Shown here: positions 1-4,826 of the stretch, in pieces
How the letters are laid out: each line of letters opens with the position of its first letter
How positions within the stretch are numbered: position 1 is the first letter of the stretch
Origin: Alphaproteobacteria bacterium
GTDB lineage: Bacteria; Pseudomonadota; Alphaproteobacteria; Micropepsales; Micropepsaceae
Reading direction: 5' to 3'
Assembly (NCBI GenBank): GCA_003131925.1
Contig: PKWC01000162.1
Span: 32,857 to 38,381, forward strand
DNA length: 5,525 nucleotides
Program-made: the position numbers and the translations under genes
Notes under the pieces: model-generated
What the model was told of the DNA's origin: nothing
What the model saw: only the letters and a program-made list of their open reading frames with translations
Databases searched by the model: none

Positions 1-88
1 GGAGGATCAACTCAGCGGGCGGAGGGGGCCGCTTTGCCCCATTGCTGCCTTCAAGTCGTGCATATTGCGCGGCCGAGCGGGCAACGAT

Positions 89-92
89 GGAG
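89..92 (+). promoter_or_regulatory. Ribosome binding site deciding the GTG start of the PepSY gene
   Basis: GGAG, 8 bases before the GTG at 101. It supports a GTG start that puts the signal peptide at the N-terminus, over the earlier TTG at 65. Confidence 0.6.
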
Positions 93-100
93 TTGTTTCT

Positions 101-403
101 GTGACGAAATCGATAGCTTGGATTTTTCCCTCTGCCGTTTTGGCGGTTTGTGTTGGCGTTGCCTGTTCCGGAGAAGCGCTCGCACGGGTCTCCGTCATCA
201 CCATGGATCGCGCAATCCAGATTGCACTCAAGGCGCGTCCCGGCGCAATCACCGCCAAGGAACTGGAGCGCGAGAAGGGCGGCAGCGGACTGCGCTTCTC
301 ATTCGACATCAAATCATCAGACGGCCGGACCTATGAGGTCGGCGTGGATGCCGCGGACGGCAAAGTGCTCGAGAACGGCCCCGAAGGCAAAAATCCCGAT
401 TAG
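101..403 (+). CDS. Small exported PepSY-domain protein
   Basis: A 100-residue protein. The GTG start at 101 is preferred because GGAG lies 8 bases upstream and a signal peptide begins directly at it. The signal has basic Lys3, a hydrophobic stretch at about residues 5-21 and a probable signal peptidase I site after Ala-Leu-Ala at 26-28. Cysteines at 17 and 22 do not make a convincing lipobox. The mature part (about residues 35-92) fits one PepSY unit: a helix with AIQIALKARPG, a conserved-type E-L-E segment, then strands RFSFDIKSSDG and TYEVGVDAADGKVL. PepSY domains are periplasmic or secreted modules often thought to modulate proteases or sit beside two-component systems; the function of single-domain forms is mostly unknown. 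The domain call rests on pattern and size only. The nitrilase starts 95 bases downstream on the same strand, so co-transcription is possible but unproven. A TTG at 65 would extend the frame but lacks a ribosome site and would bury the signal peptide. Confidence 0.8.
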   Translation: MTKSIAWIFPSAVLAVCVGVACSGEALARVSVITMDRAIQIALKARPGAITAKELEREKGGSGLRFSFDIKSSDGRTYEVGVDAADGKVLENGPEGKNPD

Positions 404-498
404 CCGGGTCTAAGCTTCACCGTACAAAATTCGCGGCGTCGGTTACAGTTTCCCGCTGGCGTTCCTGATTTCGGGAACCAGAGCCGGGGAGATTCCAC

Positions 499-1443
499 AT
501 GTCGCGCGTCGCCATTGTGCAGCAACCGCCCGTCCTGCTCGACAAGCCGCGCTCGCTCGAGAAGGCCGTGAGCGCGGCGCATGAAGCTGCCGCCAAGGGC
601 GCAAACATCGTCGTCTTTCCGGAAGCCTTCCTGCCGGGTTATCCCGTCTGGATGTGGCGGCTAAGGCCCGGCAGCGACGGGCGCCTGACGGAAGAAATTC
701 ATTCGGCGCTGTTTGCCAATGCGATCGATCTCGATAGCGACGATCTTGCGCCGCTCCGCAAGGCCGCGGCGGAACACCGGCTCTCGATCGCTTGCGGGAT
801 GAATGAACGCGAAAGCACGTTTGGGCGCGGCACGCTGTACAACACGATCGTCATGATCGGACCGGATGGAACCATATTGAACCGGCACCGCAAGCTGATG
901 CCCACCAATCCGGAACGCATGGTGTGGGGCATGGGCGATGCCTCCGGCCTCAGGGTTGTCGAAACGCCGCACGGTCGGTTGTCGACGCTCATCTGCTGGG
1001 AAAACTACATGCCGCTGGCGCGCTATGCCGTCTATGCGCAGGGCGTCGAGATTTATGTGGCGTCGACCTATGACGACGGCGAGCCCTGGCTTTCGACCAT
1101 GCGGCACATCGCGCGCGAAGGCGGCTGCTGGGTTGTCGGGAGCGGCTTCGCGCTCAAAGGCTCCGACATTCCGGAATCCTTTCCGGGCAAGTCCAAGCTC
1201 TATCCCGACGCGGAGGAGTGGATAAATCCGGGCGACTCCGTCGTCGTCGCGCCCGGCGGAAAGATCGTCGCCGGCCCGCTGCACGAGGAGCACGGCATTC
1301 TCACTGCGGACATCGATCTCGCGCTAATCTCCGCCGCGCGCCGCACTCTCGACACCACCGGTCATTACGCCCGCCCTGACATCTTCCAGCTCACCATCAA
1401 CCGCCGCCCGGCCGCACCGGTGGAATGGCGTGATTCTGAATAA
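499..1443 (+). CDS. Nitrilase (carbon-nitrogen hydrolase superfamily, branch 1)
   Basis: A complete 314-residue cytoplasmic nitrilase, predicted to hydrolyse a nitrile to a carboxylic acid and ammonia. The catalytic triad is visible: Glu42 in FPEAFLPGYP, Lys132 in HRKLMPT and nucleophile Cys166 in ICWENYMPLARY. The second conserved Glu139 (NPERMVWG) is also present. CWEN after the nucleophile, followed by VEIYVAST, is characteristic of true nitrilases and cyanide-degrading relatives rather than amidases or N-carbamoylases. The ATG has a GGGGAGA ribosome site 6 bases upstream (486-492). Bacterial nitrilases are often 330-370 residues; this one has a short C-terminal tail ending soon after INRRPAAPVEW. 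In the family that tail affects assembly into helical oligomers. The substrate (arylaceto-, aliphatic or hydroxynitrile) cannot be read from the sequence. Bradyrhizobium nitrilases characterised in the literature accept aryl-alkyl nitriles or mandelonitrile, a family-level hint only. The gene is followed by a stem-loop and is convergent with the SDR gene. Confidence 0.93.
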   Translation: MSRVAIVQQPPVLLDKPRSLEKAVSAAHEAAAKGANIVVFPEAFLPGYPVWMWRLRPGSDGRLTEEIHSALFANAIDLDSDDLAPLRKAAAEHRLSIACGMNERESTFGRGTLYNTIVMIGPDGTILNRHRKLMPTNPERMVWGMGDASGLRVVETPHGRLSTLICWENYMPLARYAVYAQGVEIYVASTYDDGEPWLSTMRHIAREGGCWVVGSGFALKGSDIPESFPGKSKLYPDAEEWINPGDSVVVAPGGKIVAGPLHEEHGILTADIDLALISAARRTLDTTGHYARPDIFQLTINRRPAAPVEWRDSE

Positions 1444-1495
1444 GCGCCAAATGAGTTTCGACGAGGTATTCACATATTGATGCAGGAGCAACCCA

Positions 1496-1537
1496 AGCGT
1501 GTCATCCAGCGCTCGCCCAAAGCGGGGATGACACGCT
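1496..1537. terminator. Strong stem-loop between convergent genes, probable bidirectional terminator
   Basis: A 12-base arm at 1496-1507 (AGCGTGTCATCC) is perfectly complementary to 1526-1537. The loop can extend the stem by CGCT (1510-1513) pairing with AGCG (1521-1524), leaving a 7-base loop. It lies 52 bases after the nitrilase stop and 62 bases beyond the end of the convergent SDR gene, so it could end both transcripts. Neither side has a clear T tract, so intrinsic termination is not certain. It could instead be a dispersed palindromic repeat or an RNA 3' end stabiliser. Confidence 0.55.
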
Positions 1538-1599
1538 AAGGGAGCGATCATAAGTTTCTGCGCTGCGGAGTGTTTGCTGCTTCAGTGAGCGGCGACGGT

Positions 1600-2646
1600 C
1601 TACGCCGCCTTCTTCGCGCTCTCTTTCAGCAGGCCGAGCCGCAGCAGGCTTTGGGCGGTGGCGATGATGGCTTCCTCGCGCGGGCGCGGTGACCAGCCGA
1701 GCAGGCGTTTCGCCTTTTCGCCGGTGGCGTTCTTTACCTTGCCGAGTTCGGGCAGAATCTGCTTCACCGCCGGATCGCCCAACGCCGCGAGGCGCACCAC
1801 AAAGTCGGGAAGCTGCCGCGTCGGCACGCGTTTCGCTGCCGCTCCCAACCGTTCTTTCAACACCGTCGCAATTTCGCGGATCGACATGAAATCGCCGGAG
1901 ACGGCGAGGAGGCGCTCGCCTTTCGCAGCGGGATGCGTCATGGCGCGGATATGCAGATCCGCCACGTCCCGTACATCGACGACGCCGAAAGTAAGCCGGG
2001 GGACGCCGGGCATGCCGCCATCCATCAGGCGCTGCACCAGCAGGATCGACGTCGAATAGTCGGGTCCCAGCACTGGGCCAAACACGCCCACCGGATTGAC
2101 GACCGAAAGCTCGAGCCTGCTGCCATCGCGCGCGATGAAATCCCAGGCGGCGCGTTCGGCAAAGGTTTTCGATTTCGCATAGGGCTGCACGTCGGCGGCA
2201 TTTGGGTCCGTCCAGCTCGTCTCGTCGAACGGTGCGCTGCGCGGTTTCTGCCCATAGCCGATCGCGGCGAAAGATGACGTGAGCACCACGCGCTTGACGC
2301 CGGCATCGCGCGCGGCGCGCAGCACACGGAGCGCGCCTTCGCGCGCCGGCACGATCAATTCGTTTGGGTCTTTGGGGACGCCCTGCGGGAATGGCGAAGC
2401 GATGTGCAGCACATAGTCGCAGCCGGCGACGGCTTGCGGCCAGCCTGCATCGCTTTCGAGATCCGCGGCGACAAACGACACACGCTCGCCGGGCTCGGCG
2501 CCGCCCTCCCGCAGCATGCTGCGCACCTCGTCCTCGCGCTTCAGATCGCGCAAGGTCGTGCGCACCGAATGCCCCGCGGCCAGCAGCTGCAGGATGCAAT
2601 GGCTGCCGATAAATCCCGACCCGCCCGTAACCAGAACCGTGCTCAT
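1600..2646 (-). CDS. Extended SDR oxidoreductase, dihydroflavonol-4-reductase-like (aldehyde/ketone reductase)
   Basis: A complete 348-residue Rossmann-fold protein, predicted to reduce an aldehyde or ketone, or oxidise the alcohol, with a nicotinamide cofactor in the cytoplasm. The dinucleotide motif TGGSGFIG is at residues 7-14. Arg33-Asp34 after the second strand suggests NADP(H). HIASPF is at 81-86. The catalytic set is Ser124/Ser125 (LTSS), Tyr156 and Lys160 (YAKSK). NPVGVFGP at 184-191 and VVDVRDVADLHIRAM at about 222-236 are typical of the DFR/aldehyde-reductase branch of extended SDRs. The length matches the family. The ATG at 2646 has GGGAGG 6 bases upstream, and the Rossmann strand starts immediately after it; a TTG 17 codons earlier is not needed. 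The C-terminus ends in a lysine/alanine-rich tail. The gene is convergent with the nitrilase and lies downstream of the dehydrogenase gene on the same strand, separated by a terminator-like hairpin, so it is probably transcribed separately. The substrate is unknown, and bacterial members are not evidence of flavonoid metabolism. Confidence 0.9.
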   Translation of the reverse strand: MSTVLVTGGSGFIGSHCILQLLAAGHSVRTTLRDLKREDEVRSMLREGGAEPGERVSFVAADLESDAGWPQAVAGCDYVLHIASPFPQGVPKDPNELIVPAREGALRVLRAARDAGVKRVVLTSSFAAIGYGQKPRSAPFDETSWTDPNAADVQPYAKSKTFAERAAWDFIARDGSRLELSVVNPVGVFGPVLGPDYSTSILLVQRLMDGGMPGVPRLTFGVVDVRDVADLHIRAMTHPAAKGERLLAVSGDFMSIREIATVLKERLGAAAKRVPTRQLPDFVVRLAALGDPAVKQILPELGKVKNATGEKAKRLLGWSPRPREEAIIATAQSLLRLGLLKESAKKAA

Positions 2647-2652
2647 GTGCCG

Positions 2653-2658
2653 CCTCCC
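2653..2658 (-). promoter_or_regulatory. Ribosome binding site of the SDR gene
   Basis: GGGAGG on the minus strand, 6 bases before the ATG whose first base is 2646. It fixes the start at the methionine just ahead of the Rossmann motif. Confidence 0.7.
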
Positions 2659-2687
2659 GATTTTATCTGCGTTTAGAGTTTGACGAT

Positions 2688-2703
2688 AAACCGCCAAACC
2701 GCC
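2688..2703. repeat. Perfect tandem octamer upstream of the SDR gene
   Basis: AAACCGCC occurs twice head to tail (GGCGGTTT twice on the minus strand), about 42-57 bases upstream of the SDR start codon. That is where a promoter or activator site would be expected. No convincing -35/-10 pair was found around it, so a regulatory role is only a possibility. Confidence 0.4.
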
Positions 2704-2717
2704 AACAAGGTAGAAAA

Positions 2718-2803
2718 TTCACAGGGAGGCAGTGAGACGGTGAGGAAGTGAGAATTATTGCGCGCCTTTGGCGCGCTATACTTCCTCACTGTCTCCCTGT
2801 GAA
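2718..2803 (-). terminator. Long imperfect hairpin with T tract after the hydroxy-acid dehydrogenase gene
   Basis: The left arm 2718-2749 pairs with the right arm 2780-2803: 23 of 24 bases match once an 8-base bulge in the left arm is allowed. An inner stem, GCGCGCC (2760-2766) with GGCGCGC (2770-2776), closes on a TTT loop. On the minus strand the structure begins 14 bases after the dehydrogenase stop codon and is followed by TTTT (2717-2714), so it fits a terminator for the VOC-dehydrogenase transcript. It also lies 71 bases upstream of the SDR start, insulating that gene. The arm is longer than a usual terminator, so it may be a palindromic repeat element serving as one. Confidence 0.65.
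2730..2753 (+). repeat. Three tandem 8-base units within the hairpin arm
   Basis: CAGTGAGA, CGGTGAGG and AAGTGAGA follow one another, sharing the core NNGTGAGR. The opposite arm of the hairpin carries one unit fewer, and that extra unit is the 8-base bulge. Confidence 0.6.
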
Positions 2804-2817
2804 CCTTCTTTGTCTCG

Positions 2818-3954
2818 TTACCGCACCAGCACATGCGGGCCGATGTCGGCGATGGATTTGCAGCCGGTGAGCGCCATGGTGGCGTCGAGCTCGCGGCGGA
2901 TGATGTCGATCGCCTTCGCTACGCCCGCTTCGCCGCCCGCGCCAAGTCCATATATATAGGCGCGCCCGATCAGGCAGGCCTTCGCGCCAAGCGCGAGCGC
3001 GCGCAGCACGTCCTGTCCGGAGCGTACGCCGCCGTCGAAAAGAACTTCTGTATCGCCCCCCACCGCATCGGCAATCTTCGGCAGCATCGCGATCGAAGAT
3101 GGCGCGCCGTCGAGCTGACGCCCGCCATGATTGGAGACCACGATCGCATTCGCTCCCGCGCCGACGGCGGATCTGGCGTCTTCCACGTCGAGAATGCCCT
3201 TGATGATCAGCGGCCCCCGCCACAGCTTGCGGATCCATTCCAGGTCTTTCCAGCTGAGCCCCGCGTCGAGCTGTCCGCTGACCCAGTGCGAGAGCGATTT
3301 CACGCTCGTCATTCCCTTAAGATGTCCGTGGAGATTTCCGAACGACCGGCTCTTGCCGCCGAGGATGCCGGTCACCCAGCGCGGCCTGCGGGCCATGTCG
3401 AGAAGGTTGGCGAGCTTGAGCGAAGGCGGCACGGAGAGCCCGTTCCTGATGTCGCAATGCCGCTGGCCGACCACGGGCAGGTCGACGGTGAGCATCAGGG
3501 CGCTGCAACGGGCGGCCGCGGCACGCTCGATGAGCGCATGCGCGAAGCCGCGATCCTTCGTCACATAGAGCTGGAACCAAAATGGTGTGCCTGCGGCTTC
3601 CGCCACGTGCTCGAGCGAGCAGATGGAGAGCGTGCTCAGCGTGTAGGGAATGCCGGCGGCACGGGCGGCAAGACAGGCAAGAATTTCGCCGTTGCCCCAT
3701 TGAAGTCCGCTCATCCCGACCGGCGCGAGCGCGAGCGGCAGCGCCACCTTCTGGCCCAGAATTGATGTCGAGGTGTCGCGCTCTGCGACGCCCACCATCA
3801 CGTGCTGGCGAAGCTTGATGTCTTCCAGGTCGGCGCGGTTGGCGCGCAACGTGTCCTCGGAATACGAGCCCGCCTCGACGTAATCGAAGAACGCGCGCGG
3901 CACCTTGCGGCGCGCGACGCGCCGCAGATCCTCAATGCAAGTGATGTTCTTCAT
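2818..3954 (-). CDS. FMN-dependent alpha-hydroxy-acid dehydrogenase (lactate/mandelate dehydrogenase-like)
   Basis: A complete 378-residue TIM-barrel flavoprotein of the glycolate oxidase / LldD / mandelate dehydrogenase family, which oxidises L-2-hydroxy acids to 2-oxo acids. Family residues are all in place: Tyr25 (FFDYVEAGS), the FMN segment APVGMSG (77-83), TLSTLS (105-110), Gln128 and Tyr130 (FQLY), Thr156 (LTVD), Arg165 (GQRHCDIRNG), Lys252 (IIKGI), catalytic His276 and substrate-binding Arg279 (SNHGGRQLDG), and phosphate-binding DGGVRSG (307-313) and GR (330-331). The variable loop at about 175-230 suggests the LldD/MdlB side. Whether electrons go to quinone or oxygen, and which acid is used, cannot be told. 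The ATG at 3954 is chosen because the fold begins there; its ribosome site is weak (GGGG about 6 bases upstream). A GTG at 4068 would add 38 non-conserved residues and overlap the upstream gene. The VOC gene lies 74 bases upstream on the same strand, and the two probably form an operon. Confidence 0.92.
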   Translation of the reverse strand: MKNITCIEDLRRVARRKVPRAFFDYVEAGSYSEDTLRANRADLEDIKLRQHVMVGVAERDTSTSILGQKVALPLALAPVGMSGLQWGNGEILACLAARAAGIPYTLSTLSICSLEHVAEAAGTPFWFQLYVTKDRGFAHALIERAAAARCSALMLTVDLPVVGQRHCDIRNGLSVPPSLKLANLLDMARRPRWVTGILGGKSRSFGNLHGHLKGMTSVKSLSHWVSGQLDAGLSWKDLEWIRKLWRGPLIIKGILDVEDARSAVGAGANAIVVSNHGGRQLDGAPSSIAMLPKIADAVGGDTEVLFDGGVRSGQDVLRALALGAKACLIGRAYIYGLGAGGEAGVAKAIDIIRRELDATMALTGCKSIADIGPHVLVR

Positions 3955-4028
3955 GTGCGCCCCGGAAGCCCGCTGTACTATACGCCTCCCGGTGGTTTCT
4001 GATGCAAGCTCATCGGTCGAACCTTCGA

Positions 4029-4418
4029 TCAGGCCGAAGGCTGCACCAGGTTGATGAGATTGCCGCACGTGTCGCCGAAGACCGCCGCGATGACCGGTCC
4101 CATCTTCTGCGGCTCGCTCCGGAAGGCGACGCCGACGTCCTTCAGGCGCTTGAACTCGCTCGCGATATCGGTGGTAAAGAAGGCAGTGGATGGAATTCCG
4201 GCATCGTAGCGGGCCTTCTGGTAGACGCCCGAAGGTGGAAACGCCGCAGCCTCCAGCAGAAGCTCCACGCCTTCAAGCCCGTCCGGCGAGCTCACGGTCA
4301 GCCAGCGGTAGGTGCCCATGGAAATATCCGCTTTCTTCGTGAACCCGAGCTTCCCCGTGTAGAATCGAAGCGCGTCTTCCTGATTTTCGACGGTCACGCT
4401 GGCGAGCTTGATCTGCAT
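4029..4418 (-). CDS. VOC-family (glyoxalase/bleomycin-resistance fold) protein
   Basis: A 129-residue single-subunit VOC protein with two beta-alpha-beta-beta-beta modules. The first runs from IKLASVTVENQEDALRFY, with the hallmark FYTGKLGF (19-26), to GVELLLE (50-56). The second runs from STAFFTTDIASEFKRLKDVGV to the final FGDTCGNLINLVQ (114-126). Members bind metals or small molecules and include glyoxalases, dioxygenases, epimerases and antibiotic-binding proteins. The usual metal ligands look altered: Ser/Thr where the first-strand His is expected, and Asn123 where the final Glu is expected. I recall the DTCGNLI ending as normal for a subgroup annotated only as glyoxalase superfamily. The ATG has GGAGAGG 5 bases upstream; an ATG 17 codons earlier has no good ribosome site. 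It is first in a probable operon with the hydroxy-acid dehydrogenase and divergent from the symporter gene. The substrate is unknown. Confidence 0.88.
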   Translation of the reverse strand: MQIKLASVTVENQEDALRFYTGKLGFTKKADISMGTYRWLTVSSPDGLEGVELLLEAAAFPPSGVYQKARYDAGIPSTAFFTTDIASEFKRLKDVGVAFRSEPQKMGPVIAAVFGDTCGNLINLVQPSA

Positions 4419-4423
4419 GGGAT

Positions 4424-4430
4424 CCTCTCC
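4424..4430 (-). promoter_or_regulatory. Ribosome binding site deciding the VOC gene start
   Basis: GGAGAGG on the minus strand, 5 bases before the ATG whose first base is 4418. It favours this start over the in-frame ATG at 4469. Confidence 0.7.
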
Positions 4431-4497
4431 GAAAGTTGCGAGCCATGCTGCAATTGCACAGCTCTGCATTCAAGACGAACCTTGCGCCGCCGAACCG

Positions 4498-4510
4498 ACA
4501 CGGCCCGTGT
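4498..4510. promoter_or_regulatory. Perfect dyad, possible operator
   Basis: ACACGG and CCGTGT flank a single C, about 80 bases upstream of the VOC start codon. The length and symmetry fit a dimeric regulator site, but no regulator gene is in the window and chance is not excluded. Confidence 0.3.
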
Positions 4511-4552
4511 GGAATTCGTTGCCGGTCCGAGCGGAGAAGAGCAACCCCAACA

Positions 4553-4735
4553 TCGTCATGGCCGGGCTGTTGTCCCGGCCACCCAAGAACACCGCGTCAA
4601 AAAAATGAGCGCCGGTTGTTGCAATTGTGATTGTTTCGTTTGGCGAAATTGAACGTCCAGTCGCTGGTGACGCTAATGCATCCATGGCAGATACCGTTTT
4701 CATGGGTGGCCGGGACAACAGCCCGCCCATGACGA
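4553..4735. repeat. Inverted pair of 32-bp palindromic repeat units (REP/BIME-like)
   Basis: The arm at 4553-4584 and the reverse complement of 4704-4735 match at 31 of 32 positions, enclosing 119 bases. Each arm is itself palindromic. The left one folds as GGCCGGG (4560-4566), a 7-base loop and CCCGGCC (4574-4580); the right one folds the same way (4708-4728) with one mismatched pair. The sequence resembles short GGCCGGG...CCCGGCC intergenic repeats that I recall as common in Bradyrhizobium and relatives. No target-site duplication flanks the pair and no transposase is present. A non-autonomous miniature element is an alternative reading. Confidence 0.8.
4649..4677 (+). promoter_or_regulatory. 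Weak sigma-70-like promoter candidate for the symporter gene
   Basis: TTGAAC (4649-4654) and GCTAAT (4672-4677), each matching 4 of 6 consensus bases, are separated by 17 bases. If used, transcription would begin near 4684 and the right repeat arm would form a hairpin in the 5' leader. The matches are weak and such pairs occur by chance. Confidence 0.22.
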
Positions 4736-4826
4736 AGCTTTATTAGGGAACGGGAGAACAGTTCTACGGTGGAGAGCGCGGCAACCGGGCTTGCATTCAC
4801 CGCCGAACTGCCTGCCAGATTGACTC

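Larger units (their letters stand above)
4419..4826. other. Divergent 408-base intergenic region
   Basis: This lies between the VOC-dehydrogenase unit (leftward) and the symporter (rightward), so promoters for both should be here. Short open frames exist on both strands but have no ribosome sites, no recognisable protein character, and run across the inverted repeats, so none is called. The region contains a 10-base palindrome TGCAATTGCA (4449-4458), a 13-base dyad (4498-4510), the long inverted repeat (4553-4735) and a weak promoter-like pair (4649-4677). No RNA gene was recognised. Confidence 0.75.

Noticed and set aside
661..1293. 210-codon open frame on the minus strand
   Set aside because: Antisense shadow of the nitrilase with no recognisable domain.
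1502..2599. 365-codon open frame on the minus strand
   Set aside because: It lies in another frame of the SDR gene, is very rich in Arg/Ala with no fold motifs, and arises from GC-rich codon bias. The overlapping SDR frame has all family motifs.
2833..3765. 310-codon open frame on the plus strand
   Set aside because: Antisense shadow of the alpha-hydroxy-acid dehydrogenase; no motif and low-complexity Arg/Ala/His composition.
3955..4068. N-terminal extension of the dehydrogenase from a GTG at 4068
   Set aside because: It would overlap the VOC gene, adds non-family sequence, and the barrel protein begins normally at the ATG at 3954.
4002..4652. 216-codon open frame on the plus strand
   Set aside because: Antisense to the VOC gene and runs into the inverted repeat; no ribosome site or protein character.
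4470..4730. Short minus-strand frames across the intergenic region
   Set aside because: They are translations of the repeat arms and spacer (both ends read as GGRDNSP/LLSRPP-type peptides) without ribosome sites.
4553..4735. Insertion sequence or transposon remnant
   Set aside because: No transposase coding and no target-site duplication at the arm ends. The self-palindromic arms fit a REP-like repeat pair better.
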